Of a DNA stretch of 64,000 bases, positions 37,590-47,879 are shown piece by piece. Position 1 is the first letter of the stretch. Each line of letters starts with the position of its first letter. This DNA is from [Pantoea] beijingensis. Its GTDB lineage: Bacteria; Pseudomonadota; Gammaproteobacteria; Enterobacterales; Enterobacteriaceae. The notes beneath the pieces were generated by a model that was given only the letters and a program-made list of their open reading frames with translations, searched no databases and was not told where the DNA came from. The DNA lies in the NCBI RefSeq assembly GCF_022647505.1, contig NZ_CP071409.1, positions 2,232,001-2,296,000 on the forward strand, written 5' to 3'. The translations under genes and the position numbers were made by a program.

Positions 37590-39542
37590 ATGAAGAAATA
37601 TACGTTTTCTTTGACACTGCTACTTTCTGTCGGATGTTCCGCCTTTGCCGCAGAAGACAGTATGACGATTTGGTCCAGTCCCGTTTCCGCCACCAGCAAT
37701 ATTCTTGAAAAAGACACAATAAATAACCTGGATAAAAAAAGTGTTGCCAGTGCACTCTCATTAATACCTGGCGTGACATTACAAAAATCAGGTAGCCGTA
37801 ACGAATTACAGGTTCGCGTAAGGGGCTTTAATAGTCGGCAGGTGCCGATATTTTTTGATGGGGTGCCGATTTACGTCCCCTACGATGGTAATCTCGATCT
37901 TGGCCGTTTTTCCACGTCAGATATTAGCTCACTGGAGGTTTCAAAAGGCTACAGCTCTTTATTACAGGGGCCGAACCAAATGGGAGGAGCCATTAATATC
38001 ACCACGCCGAAACCCACCGCACCATTGGCCGGTAACATTGGCTTCCGTCAGGGCTGGGTTCGCAATCGTGATAACGTCTGGGATGCGCATGCTGCGTTAG
38101 CCATCCGCAACGATCTGGGTTATCTGCAACTCAATGGTAGCCGATTAAAACAGGATTTTCTCGGGTTACCTTACGGCTCGAATAATCGTGCCGGTCAACA
38201 CGGTAAAATGAGCAACTCATCTACCGATGATAAGCGCGGCATTATAAAGCTGGGGTTTACCCCCCGCATAAACGATGAGTATATATTTACCTGGATAAGC
38301 CAGGATGGTGCAAAAAACGATCCCCCTTATAGCGGAACGGGTAGTCAAAACGCGCGTTACTGGCAATGGCCTGAATACAATAAACAGAGCTATTATTACC
38401 AGGGGACAACCCACCTCAATGGCGGTTTTACATTAAAAAGCCGTGCGTATCGTGATGAATTTGATAACACGCTGTTTATGTATAATTCTCTGAAAGATTT
38501 CCAGAACAAGCGTGGTAATTATAGCCATTATGCTGATTATACTAATGGTGCAGGCTTACAGCTTTCAGCAGATATTCGGGAAAGCGATTTACTCTCTTTC
38601 GCGATTAACTGGAAAGACGATGTGCACAGAGAAAAAGGCACGTTTAATGCCCCTTATAACCGCTACAAGGACAGAACCTGGTCTCTGGCCAGCGAATATC
38701 AGTGGGATGCTCTGGAGAACCTGGCGATCGTTACCGGCATCAGCTATGACTGGCGCGACAGCTTGCAGGGGATGAAATATGAAAAAACGGGGATCGTAAG
38801 GCACTTTGACAGTAACAGCCAGTCGGCCTTCAACTGGGAGATAATGGCGAAATATACCTTCGCCAGCCAGGACACGCTGTCTTTCTCCCTTTCAGAACGC
38901 TCCCGCTTTCCTACCCTGAAAGAGCGCTATACCACCGTTAAACCCGCTCACAACAAAACGTCCATAATTAACCCGTGGCTGAAGCCGGAACGCGCAGACA
39001 GCATTGACCTCACCTATTCCGGCACCGTCAGCCAACATTGGGGCTACGAAGCCAGCATCTATTACAACCGCATCAGCGATGCCATCTTATCTTATGACAT
39101 TGATGCCAGTACCACTCAAAACAGGAACAGTGGGCGGGTGGATTACGCTGGGTTCGATCTGGGGATAAAAGGGAAAATACTCGACAGCGTTGATACGGGA
39201 CTGAGTTACGGGCTGATTCACAGCGCTCCCAAAAACAATACCTCCGGTAAAATAACGGATACACCCATCCAGACCCTGAATGCGTGGATTAACGTTACGC
39301 CATGGAAGCCGTTGACCCTTACGATTTCGGAAGAAGCCCGATCGTCCACTTACAGTAATAGCCGTGGAACACAAAAGGCCGCAGGTTTCGCCACCACGCA
39401 TGTGCGCGCCGACTATGATGTCGGATATGGACTGAGCCTGAATGCCTCAGTGCATAATCTCTTTGATACCGTCTATTATTACAGTGAAGGATTTATCGAG
39501 GAAGGGCGTAATTATTGGGCTGGCATCGAGTATAAATTCTGA
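37590..39542 (+). CDS. TonB-dependent outer membrane receptor
   Basis: 650 residues from the ATG at 37590; an alternative ATG at 37578 has no ribosome site. Signal peptide about 1-21 (ending AFAAE). A TonB-box-like EDSMTIWSS follows, then the plug (about 45-150: ASALSLIPGVTLQKSGSRNELQVRVRGF, GAINITTPKP) and a 22-strand barrel ending in an aromatic residue (WAGIEYKF). It is the outer-membrane gate for the ABC importer upstream, 160 bases away. The barrel resembles iron-chelate receptors; the ModE operator of the operon suggests a molybdenum or tungsten chelate. It ends at a strong hairpin. Confidence 0.92.
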   Translation: MKKYTFSLTLLLSVGCSAFAAEDSMTIWSSPVSATSNILEKDTINNLDKKSVASALSLIPGVTLQKSGSRNELQVRVRGFNSRQVPIFFDGVPIYVPYDGNLDLGRFSTSDISSLEVSKGYSSLLQGPNQMGGAINITTPKPTAPLAGNIGFRQGWVRNRDNVWDAHAALAIRNDLGYLQLNGSRLKQDFLGLPYGSNNRAGQHGKMSNSSTDDKRGIIKLGFTPRINDEYIFTWISQDGAKNDPPYSGTGSQNARYWQWPEYNKQSYYYQGTTHLNGGFTLKSRAYRDEFDNTLFMYNSLKDFQNKRGNYSHYADYTNGAGLQLSADIRESDLLSFAINWKDDVHREKGTFNAPYNRYKDRTWSLASEYQWDALENLAIVTGISYDWRDSLQGMKYEKTGIVRHFDSNSQSAFNWEIMAKYTFASQDTLSFSLSERSRFPTLKERYTTVKPAHNKTSIINPWLKPERADSIDLTYSGTVSQHWGYEASIYYNRISDAILSYDIDASTTQNRNSGRVDYAGFDLGIKGKILDSVDTGLSYGLIHSAPKNNTSGKITDTPIQTLNAWINVTPWKPLTLTISEEARSSTYSNSRGTQKAAGFATTHVRADYDVGYGLSLNASVHNLFDTVYYYSEGFIEEGRNYWAGIEYKF

Positions 39543-39547
39543 TCACC

Positions 39548-39577
39548 CCTCATGCCCGGCAAATACCGGGCATGAGG
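39548..39577 (+). terminator. Receptor gene terminator
   Basis: Twelve-base perfect stem CCTCATGCCCGG/CCGGGCATGAGG, loop CAAATA, six bases after the stop codon. It lies between convergent genes and may serve both. Confidence 0.8.
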
Positions 39578-39625
39578 CAGAAAAAGATAACGTGGGATTT
39601 CAAACTGCGGTTAACGTTTGCATCC

Positions 39626-40807
39626 TTAATGACGGCGCATGCCCTTAATGGCCTGTCCGCGACGATAAACCTCACGTTCAACGGGCACGGTAACCACAGC
39701 CGCTGCCGCATTCGGTGCGTCGAGTACAACAAAATTTGCCTCGCTGCCCACCTGAATACCGTAATCGCGAATACCGAGCACCGCAGCCCCGGCATAAGTT
39801 GCCATATCCAACGCAATGCCCAGCTCTTCATCGGTATTAAAGCCACTGCGATAGCCAACCAGCATCGCGCGCTGTAACATGTCGCCGTTACCGTACGGCC
39901 ACCAAGCGTCCCGGATATTATCATTACCGGAAAATACCCTGACGCCCGCAGCACGTAATGCCAGCACCGGCGGGAAAGCATGATCGCCTGGCGCATTCGT
40001 TAATATCGCTACGCCCGCCTCTGCCAGCGCATGCGCGGTTGTTTCAACCTGCGTCGCTGATACATCCCCCAGGGCATAGGCATGGCTTACGGTCACCCGG
40101 CCATTCAGCCCCAACGCCCGGGTGCGGTCAGCAATGCGCAACAACTGTGCAATACCTGTCTGGTCCGGCTCGTGCAGATGAATATCGACTTTTACCCCAT
40201 AGCGCTCCGCCAGGCCAAACAGCGTATTTAGCTGTGCATCGGCATCACCGTCCAGCGTAGTCGGGTCGATCCCACCGATTACCTCGACGCCCTCTTTGAG
40301 CGCGGCTTCCAGCACAGCCGCGCTGCCCGGGCAAGAAATCACCCCCGCCTGAGGGAAGGCCACCAGCTCAATATCAATGATATCGCGCCATTTCTCGCGT
40401 GCGGCCATGACCGCATGCAAGTTATCAAGATGGGTCGTTGCATCCACGTCAACATGGCTGCGCATGGCCAGCGTTCCCCAGGATACCGCCTGCTCAATCA
40501 ATGTATTGGCGCGGTCTTCAACCGCCCCCACCTGCGACAGCAATTTTTTTTCAATCGCTAACCGTTCACGCAGGCTGGAAACGGGAACATGTGGCTGCCA
40601 GCGCTCACCCAGAAAACTTTTATCCAGGTGGATATGTCCGTCAACAAATGACGGCAGCACTAAGCGTCCCTGTAAATCAATAACTTCCGCATGCGGCCGA
40701 TTCAACGCTTGCCCGGGCTCAATCGCAATAAAACGGCCTTCACGGACATGCAGGTTCAGGGCGCTGCCATTGGCGGCCACGCCATTAATGAAAAGACGAT
40801 CGCTCAT
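39626..40807 (-). CDS. Cytosine deaminase-like amidohydrolase
   Basis: 393 residues of the CodA/AtzC-like metal-dependent hydrolase family. The first metal pair is in GHIHLDKSF (H58, H60), further ligands in DIHLHEPDQ and VSHAYALG, and the last Asp in FSGNDNIRDAWWPYGNGDML. The last segment is typical of cytosine deaminases and related ammelide hydrolases. No permease such as codB is adjacent, so the substrate is open. Length and frame are normal. Confidence 0.87.
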   Translation of the reverse strand: MSDRLFINGVAANGSALNLHVREGRFIAIEPGQALNRPHAEVIDLQGRLVLPSFVDGHIHLDKSFLGERWQPHVPVSSLRERLAIEKKLLSQVGAVEDRANTLIEQAVSWGTLAMRSHVDVDATTHLDNLHAVMAAREKWRDIIDIELVAFPQAGVISCPGSAAVLEAALKEGVEVIGGIDPTTLDGDADAQLNTLFGLAERYGVKVDIHLHEPDQTGIAQLLRIADRTRALGLNGRVTVSHAYALGDVSATQVETTAHALAEAGVAILTNAPGDHAFPPVLALRAAGVRVFSGNDNIRDAWWPYGNGDMLQRAMLVGYRSGFNTDEELGIALDMATYAGAAVLGIRDYGIQVGSEANFVVLDAPNAAAAVVTVPVEREVYRRGQAIKGMRRH

Positions 40808-41161
40808 GTGATTACCTTTGCTGAACGGAAAATATCACGTCAGGCAGGTTTGCGCTGGCGTAAAAAAACCACTATATAAACGCCATCCCTGAGTTCACCA
40901 ATTAAATCTGGTGATAGTGACTATTGCCGCCGACAATACTCTTTTGTGCCCCGCGTTCAGCGCAGCGTTACCGTGTAGCTGGCTGCGCAGGCCATCGCCC
41001 TGGATCTGTCACTCATCACCCATATCACGACGTTGCACCGCACATTTATTAGCGTTAACAAAAACAGCAAAAACTGAGCGAAGGGTTTCAGGAAGTGGTA
41101 ACAAAAATCTCAGACAAGCAATAATGGTTCCCGGATACGAGGAGAAAGCCGTAAGCCATGT
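40808..41161. other. Spacer with no supported gene
   Basis: A 354-base stretch between the amidohydrolase and the DCC protein. A small hairpin TCACCA/TGGTGA occurs near 40898-40917. Nothing else was recognised. Confidence 0.4.
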
Positions 41162-41602
41162 TCAAGGCGGTGTTTTCTTTGACTGGATAACGCGTTGGGG
41201 ATGGTCAGCTTCAAGACATCTACAGCTATCGTACCGGCCAAACAGACGATAACGATTAAGCGCAATCAAATCGTAGCAGCGGTTACTGAGTGCCGCAGGC
41301 AAAAAACGCAGCACACCCAGTACACGCCACGGCCAGGGTAATCCTTTCATCACCCGGAAAATCGCCTCGGCGCGTAGAAAAACCCGGCCATCGTCAATCA
41401 ACACAATCGTTTTGACATTATTTGCAGCTAACCCCGCCCAGTTTAGTAGCGCCTCGCCCTCCACGGATTGCACGGCGGCCAGCCTGACGCTGTGATAGCG
41501 GTCGTGGCGAATAAGGAAATTCACCCAGCCATTACATAGCCGGCAAACACCATCGTAAATTACGGCTCGATCACCCGATTGCAGCCAGGGTGGTTGACTC
41601 AT
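41162..41602 (-). CDS. DCC-family thiol-disulfide oxidoreductase-like protein
   Basis: About 146 residues from the ATG at 41602, which has AGGAGAGACGC upstream; a further ATG at 41623 does not. The family signature DGVCRLCNGWVNFLIRHD (DxxCxxC, DUF393) is near the N-terminus, and the C-terminal YDLIALNRYRLFGRYDSCR is typical. A thioredoxin-like redox role is predicted but not shown for the family. It is transcribed alone. Confidence 0.88.
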   Translation of the reverse strand: MSQPPWLQSGDRAVIYDGVCRLCNGWVNFLIRHDRYHSVRLAAVQSVEGEALLNWAGLAANNVKTIVLIDDGRVFLRAEAIFRVMKGLPWPWRVLGVLRFLPAALSNRCYDLIALNRYRLFGRYDSCRCLEADHPQRVIQSKKTPP

Positions 41603-41696
41603 GCGTCTCTCCTGTTGGTGCAACCGCTATGGCTGCTATCGTGACAACGTCACATAAACTGACCTGACCTCTGGTGTATCAGCCATATTCGGTACA

Positions 41697-41722
41697 TAAA
41701 AACGGGGCTCACTTCGCCCCGT
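41697..41722 (-). terminator. Aldehyde dehydrogenase terminator
   Basis: Stem ACGGGGC/GCCCCGT with a seven-base loop, followed on the minus strand by a T run. It lies about 50 bases past the stop of the aldehyde dehydrogenase gene. Confidence 0.85.
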
Positions 41723-41773
41723 GATACTCGTTGACACCGTATTATCAGGCAAAGAGAACAACAGACTGCTTTG

Positions 41774-43291
<1,518 letters not shown>

Positions 43292-43453
43292 CATGATCTT
43301 TCTCCTGTCCGGCCGGTGAAAACCAGTTAACAAATAAATAACCTGTTATTAACATTAAATGACCGAAACGAGGATGTCAGATCGCGCAGAATGAAAATGT
43401 GAAGTCGCTTCAAGGAACGGGGAAAGTTTCGCCAGCGGTGGCTGGCTGAAAGG

Positions 43454-44164
43454 TCAAAACACGTTTACCTGCGGTGTTATCGCACGGTGCAAAAACTGCA
43501 CAAGCACACTTCTTGCCCAGTCAGGTGCCTGCGAATCATCATATGCAAACGCGGTATCTGCTGGCTGGCAGGCCGCCATAATGTGTGCATCAAACTCCGG
43601 ATGAAACTGTACCGAAAGCGCCTCAGGTGTATAGCGGATGATCTGGCAAGCGTCCAATGGCGATCGTGCCAGCACCTGCGCGCCCTGAGGTGGAATTAGC
43701 ACCGTTTGTCGGTGAGAAAGCCAGACGGGAAACTGCGTGGGTAACGACGCGAGAAGCGGGTCGCTATTCCCAAATTGCTCAACGATCACCCTTCCACGCT
43801 CCCACCCTTGAGGATTATCTGCCACGGTACCGCCGAGCGCATAGGCCATTAGCTGATGGCCGTAGCACACCCCCAATAAGGGTAATCGGTAATCAATTGC
43901 GCCACGAATCCAGGCGGCAGTGCGTTCACTCCAGTCGGCGTGGTCTGTTACCATTGCCCAGGAGCCACTAAGGATCGCCGCTGAAAGAGTGGCATAATCC
44001 GGCAGACTTTCCCCCAGATGGGGACGGATAATACAATATTCACCCTGCTGTAAGTTCAGCGCCTGAATAAACCAATCCGCCTGCTCACCAACGCGTGCAC
44101 TGACGGCGGCTGGAGGTATACCCAGTTGAACAATTGCCAGGGGCGCCTTAGGAGAGTGCGGCAT
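43454..44164 (-). CDS. Class I glutamine amidotransferase-like protein (YfeJ-type)
   Basis: 236 residues, a stand-alone GATase1 domain. The triad is present: nucleophile Cys in LGVCYGHQLMAYALGG, and His/Glu in SVQFHPEFDAH. This resembles YfeJ and GuaA-type domains, but no synthetase domain is attached. Substrate unknown; roles such as hydrolysing gamma-glutamyl compounds are known in the wider family. The start is ATG at 44164. Confidence 0.88.
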   Translation of the reverse strand: MPHSPKAPLAIVQLGIPPAAVSARVGEQADWFIQALNLQQGEYCIIRPHLGESLPDYATLSAAILSGSWAMVTDHADWSERTAAWIRGAIDYRLPLLGVCYGHQLMAYALGGTVADNPQGWERGRVIVEQFGNSDPLLASLPTQFPVWLSHRQTVLIPPQGAQVLARSPLDACQIIRYTPEALSVQFHPEFDAHIMAACQPADTAFAYDDSQAPDWARSVLVQFLHRAITPQVNVF

Positions 44165-44505
44165 AACGAATGAAGATCCTTATTAAAAAGTGAGGATAAC
44201 CCTAAATAATTCGCGCTGCGGGACAGCGTTCAGTCTTTAGCTTGGGCAGTGACATCGATAAGTTACCGGGCCGCCCAGACGAGGCGGACAAGCCCTGCTG
44301 CCGGGTGAAAAACACGAATAATTGACATTCAGTTTGCCACTTCTTCGATAACGCGTCTCATAACTTTTTATGCGTTCTTATGACTCAATGTAAATAAAAA
44401 ATTAATCTGTTTCAGCCGCGAAATCGGCATATGCGTGTCATGATTAACCACGTAAAATAGGGCGAGCATAATGAGTATTAACGGGTTGCAACTAAGGATT
44501 TCGTC
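44165..44505. other. Divergent spacer
   Basis: A 341-base region between divergent genes. A GC-rich patch at 44262-44308 (GGGCCGCCCAGACGAGGCGG) could be an eroded REP-like element. The rest is AT-rich promoter-like DNA. No gene was seen. Confidence 0.4.
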
Positions 44506-45396
44506 GTGGCACTGCGTCATTTTTTCTTAATTTTATTGGTCGTTTCGATCTGGGCATTTAACAACGTCGCAATAAAATGGGGCCTGACCGATCTGCCTCC
44601 GCTTTTTATGACGTTTATGCGTTTTGTGGTTGTCGCCATTATTCTGGTTCCATTTACCCGTGTTACTCGTGAGCAGCTTCGCTATCTGGTGCCGCTGGCA
44701 TTTACCTTTGGCTTTATGCATTTTTCGCTACTGTTTGTCGGCATCAATTATACCGATGCGGGGACCAGCGCCATTGTTGTACAGCTTGGCACGCCCTTCG
44801 CAATGCTGCTGGCGATGCTGATTCTTAAAGAGAAGTTGACCCTGGTCCAACTGGCAGGCATTGCGATTTCACTGAGTGGCGTCGTCGTGCTGACCGGGAG
44901 CCCAACCATCCCTCGCTGGTGGGTATTGTGCCTGCTATTATGCAGCGCAGTAGGTTGGGCTATCAGTAATTTACTGGTTAAAAAATCCCCCCCCATCAAA
45001 CCCCTCACCATGACAGGGTGGATCTCCTTTCTCGCGGTTCCGATTGTTGGCCTCGCCTCTTTATTGCTGGAGTCCGATCAGCTTACGGCAATCACACACG
45101 CGTCCTGGCGTGGCTGGTTTGGCATTCTTTACAGCGCCATATGTTCTTCGATTGTTGCTTACTCGCTATGGTATGGGCTATTGAAGAAATATAACGTTAA
45201 TTTGATTATGCCCTATTCACTGCTGACGCCGGTATTAGCGGTGATTATGGGTGTGCTGGTACTGGGTGACAGCATGAACCTGTTTAAACTGACCGGGGCG
45301 CTGCTGGTGATTCTTGGTACGGCTATTTCAGTGATAAATCTGCGAAACCTGCGCATGCACGCGCGTTTTCCAAAATTCCCGCAACGCCGACGCTAA
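44506..45396 (+). CDS. EamA/DMT superfamily transporter
   Basis: 296 residues with about ten hydrophobic helices, made of two EamA repeats (about 8-135 and 150-285). Repeat signatures: WAFNNVAIKWGL, FGFMHFSLLFVGINYTDAG, and WYGLLKKYNVNLIMPYSLLTPVLAVIMGVL. It probably exports an amino acid or other metabolite, like EamA of E. coli, but the substrate cannot be read from the sequence. GTG start preceded by AAGGA. It ends at a strong bidirectional hairpin. Confidence 0.9.
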   Translation: MALRHFFLILLVVSIWAFNNVAIKWGLTDLPPLFMTFMRFVVVAIILVPFTRVTREQLRYLVPLAFTFGFMHFSLLFVGINYTDAGTSAIVVQLGTPFAMLLAMLILKEKLTLVQLAGIAISLSGVVVLTGSPTIPRWWVLCLLLCSAVGWAISNLLVKKSPPIKPLTMTGWISFLAVPIVGLASLLLESDQLTAITHASWRGWFGILYSAICSSIVAYSLWYGLLKKYNVNLIMPYSLLTPVLAVIMGVLVLGDSMNLFKLTGALLVILGTAISVINLRNLRMHARFPKFPQRRR

Positions 45397-45419
45397 ACGT
45401 CCATTTAACCAGAAAATAT

Positions 45420-45456
45420 GGCTGCTGGCGCATTAACCAATAATGCGCCAGCAGCC
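45420..45456. terminator. Bidirectional terminator
   Basis: Sixteen-base perfect stem GGCTGCTGGCGCATTA and its complement, five-base loop. It separates the EamA gene from convergent ycdY. Confidence 0.88.
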
Positions 45457-45463
45457 AGTGGTG

Positions 45464-46027
45464 TTATTCCGTTTGCGTTCCACGCTCGTCTTCAAGCTCG
45501 TCGCGCATCGCCTGGATCGACTCACGGCTCATGGCCGCTAGCGTACGGTAAAAAGAGGTCGTCGCGTGCGCTTCAACTTTACCGAGAAAAGCACCACACC
45601 ACGGCATCAGGTAGTCATCAAACAGCGCGATTTGTGCCTGAATTTCATCTTCTTCAGACTGGTCTTCCAGCCATGAAGCCGCAAGGAGCAAAGCGCCGAT
45701 GTGGTCTGTTGGTGCATCGGTCAGTGGCATACCACGCGAACTCAGAAAAGCGCGCACCTCTGCCTCCTGCGGTCCCTGATCCCACTGCGAGCCGTAGGGA
45801 GAAACCTTACAGTCACTTCCAACAAACAGCGCGTTAAAGTCTGCAGCCAACGACTGGGGATCGCTATTTTTCTGTAGCTGTGCGAGCCGTTCATCCTGCT
45901 CAAGCGGCCAGTGTTGCTGCAATTTTCCTTCCCTGATCAGGGTAAAGAGCGGTACCAGCAGTGGGTCCTGCGGTTGGCGGTTAAACAGCGAACCAAGGAT
46001 GCGGCAAATTACGGAAAACTCATTCAT
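45464..46027 (-). CDS. ycdY: TorD-family redox chaperone YcdY
   Basis: 187 residues, all-helical TorD/DmsD-type chaperone. Conserved segments match E. coli YcdY: FSVICRILGSLFNRQPQDPLLVPLF, ADFNALFVGSDCKVSPYGSQW and MPLTDAPTDHIGALLLAASWLEDQ. In E. coli it assists zinc/metal loading of YcdX and affects swarming. ycdX lies immediately upstream, 35 bases away, so the pair is one transcription unit. Confidence 0.95.
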   Translation of the reverse strand: MNEFSVICRILGSLFNRQPQDPLLVPLFTLIREGKLQQHWPLEQDERLAQLQKNSDPQSLAADFNALFVGSDCKVSPYGSQWDQGPQEAEVRAFLSSRGMPLTDAPTDHIGALLLAASWLEDQSEEDEIQAQIALFDDYLMPWCGAFLGKVEAHATTSFYRTLAAMSRESIQAMRDELEDERGTQTE

Positions 46028-46062
46028 TCAATTCATTCCAGTCAGATTTAAAAGTGACATTG

Positions 46063-46800
46063 TCACATAACAGCAAATTCTTCTATTCGTTTTCCACCGC
46101 GCATTTCTAAAAAGTCTAATAAACGACGTGGGGTAACGTTTAATACGCGATCTTCAGGAAAATCCACTTCACGCATGATACGCAGGCAGTGATCAAAATG
46201 GCCCAACGTAAATGCTGTATGTGAATCAGAACCAAAAGAGAGGCGTCCTCCCGCATCCCGTACCGCCGCCGCAATTGCACGGCAGTTAGGTTCACTGCCT
46301 AAGCGCGAATGAGTAAACGATGAATTATTGATCTCAAGCGCAACATCATATTTTGCCGCGGCTTCAGCGATTGCTGGAATATCAACAGGGAATTTGGGAT
46401 TGCCAGGATGGCTAATAATATGCACCAGGCCACTCGCCATCGCGGCAATCATCGCCTCGGTATGCGCGGTTTTATCCTGTGGTGGAAAAACTGGCTCATG
46501 GAACCCGGCCACAATCAGATCCATGGCATCCATCATCGGGCCGCTACAATCAATCTCACCCGCACTGTTTTTAATATTGGCTTCAATGCCGCGTAAAATG
46601 CCGATATCATCCACCATCCGAGGCCATACGCGCATATTGACAAAATGCCAGTAGTGCGGCGCATCCGCCATATCCGGGCCGTGATCGGTTATCGCAAAAA
46701 GTTTAATACCACGCTTTTTTGCCTGCGCGACGTAGTCGTGTAGCGTACTGTATGCATGGGTGCTGGCAACGGTGTGCATATGAAGATCAACAGGATACAT
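46063..46800 (-). CDS. ycdX: PHP-family phosphatase YcdX
   Basis: 245 residues, trinuclear-zinc PHP-domain phosphatase. Metal ligands appear in [39 protein letters not shown] and [12 protein letters not shown], all in the expected order. The E. coli enzyme is 245 residues too. It is followed by its partner ycdY and preceded by ghrA. Its natural substrate is not known. Confidence 0.96.
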   Translation of the reverse strand: MYPVDLHMHTVASTHAYSTLHDYVAQAKKRGIKLFAITDHGPDMADAPHYWHFVNMRVWPRMVDDIGILRGIEANIKNSAGEIDCSGPMMDAMDLIVAGFHEPVFPPQDKTAHTEAMIAAMASGLVHIISHPGNPKFPVDIPAIAEAAAKYDVALEINNSSFTHSRLGSEPNCRAIAAAVRDAGGRLSFGSDSHTAFTLGHFDHCLRIMREVDFPEDRVLNVTPRRLLDFLEMRGGKRIEEFAVM

Positions 46801-46876
46801 GGTTTCCTCTCCTTAGTCATAGGGCAAGAATAGCACCTCCCTGCCCGCGATGATCGCTTTCCCGTAATCTGGAAAA

Positions 46877-47818
46877 TTAATAACCCTTTTCGAGATCAAC
46901 TCGTCCCGAGGGCATATCACCCGCCTCGCGCAGTTGAATCGCGCTGGCGATATAATCCATAGCCTCATCGGGTAATGTTACAGCAGCATTATGCGGCGTG
47001 ATAGCAACACGGGGATGGAGCCACAGTGGATGAGTCGTTGGCAGAGGTTCGGTGATAAACACATCCAGCGCCGCCGCTTTAATATGGTTTGCATCCAGCG
47101 CGCTCAACAGGTCAGCTTCTACCAGATGCGCTCCCCTTGCCAGATTCAGCACAAAGGCGCCCGCGTTTAGCTGATTGAGAACCTCAAGGTTGATTATCCC
47201 TACCGTTTGCGGCGTATGTGGCAACAGATTGATCAGCACCTGGGTACCCGCGAGAAAATCACGAAACTGCCCGACACCGTGATAGCTGGCTACACCCGCA
47301 ATATCTTTAGGTGATTGACTCCAGCAGCGTACGCTAAATCCCCAGCGGGTTAAGCTGTCAGCGACACTGCGTCCCAGTACGCCCGCGCCAAGAATGCCAA
47401 TCACGAAGTTTTTACGGCTATAGCCAGGCAAGGGCTGCCAGCACACTTGCTGTTTTTGCAGCCGATAGTCATCAAAGCGGCGAAACCAGCCAAGGACCGT
47501 GTAAACGGCGTATTCCTGCATCTGCAGGCCCATTCCGGTATCTTCGAGGCGGAACAGAGGGACAGAAGGCGGCAACATAGCCGGATGTTTTTTCAGCGCA
47601 GTGAGAATATCATCAACGCCTGCCCCCAGGGCGAAAACACCCTTGAGGGCATGACGCCCTTGCAGCATCTCAATCGGTGGCATTCGCACCAATGCATAAT
47701 CTGCCGCCCCGCTATCGCCCGGCAGCCATTGCCGCACATTCACACCGGGAAGACGCTGCTTTAACCCTCGTGCCCAAGGTTCGGCATCAAGCGTTGGATG
47801 GTAAAAAATAATGTCCAT
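46877..47818 (-). CDS. ghrA: Glyoxylate/hydroxypyruvate reductase A
   Basis: 313 residues, NADPH-dependent reductase of glyoxylate and hydroxypyruvate. The D-2-hydroxyacid dehydrogenase fold is shown by the nucleotide motif [17 protein letters not shown], the catalytic Arg in [14 protein letters not shown], and the Glu/His in [28 protein letters not shown]. The order tRNA-Ser...ghrA-ycdX-ycdY is as in E. coli except that a POT transporter is inserted between the tRNA and ghrA. Confidence 0.96.
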   Translation of the reverse strand: MDIIFYHPTLDAEPWARGLKQRLPGVNVRQWLPGDSGAADYALVRMPPIEMLQGRHALKGVFALGAGVDDILTALKKHPAMLPPSVPLFRLEDTGMGLQMQEYAVYTVLGWFRRFDDYRLQKQQVCWQPLPGYSRKNFVIGILGAGVLGRSVADSLTRWGFSVRCWSQSPKDIAGVASYHGVGQFRDFLAGTQVLINLLPHTPQTVGIINLEVLNQLNAGAFVLNLARGAHLVEADLLSALDANHIKAAALDVFITEPLPTTHPLWLHPRVAITPHNAAVTLPDEAMDYIASAIQLREAGDMPSGRVDLEKGY

Positions 47819-47879
47819 GCTTCCTCCTGTTATAAATCGCGCAGGGAAAGGCTACCGTTCAGCAGTCAACCTCTGCCGA

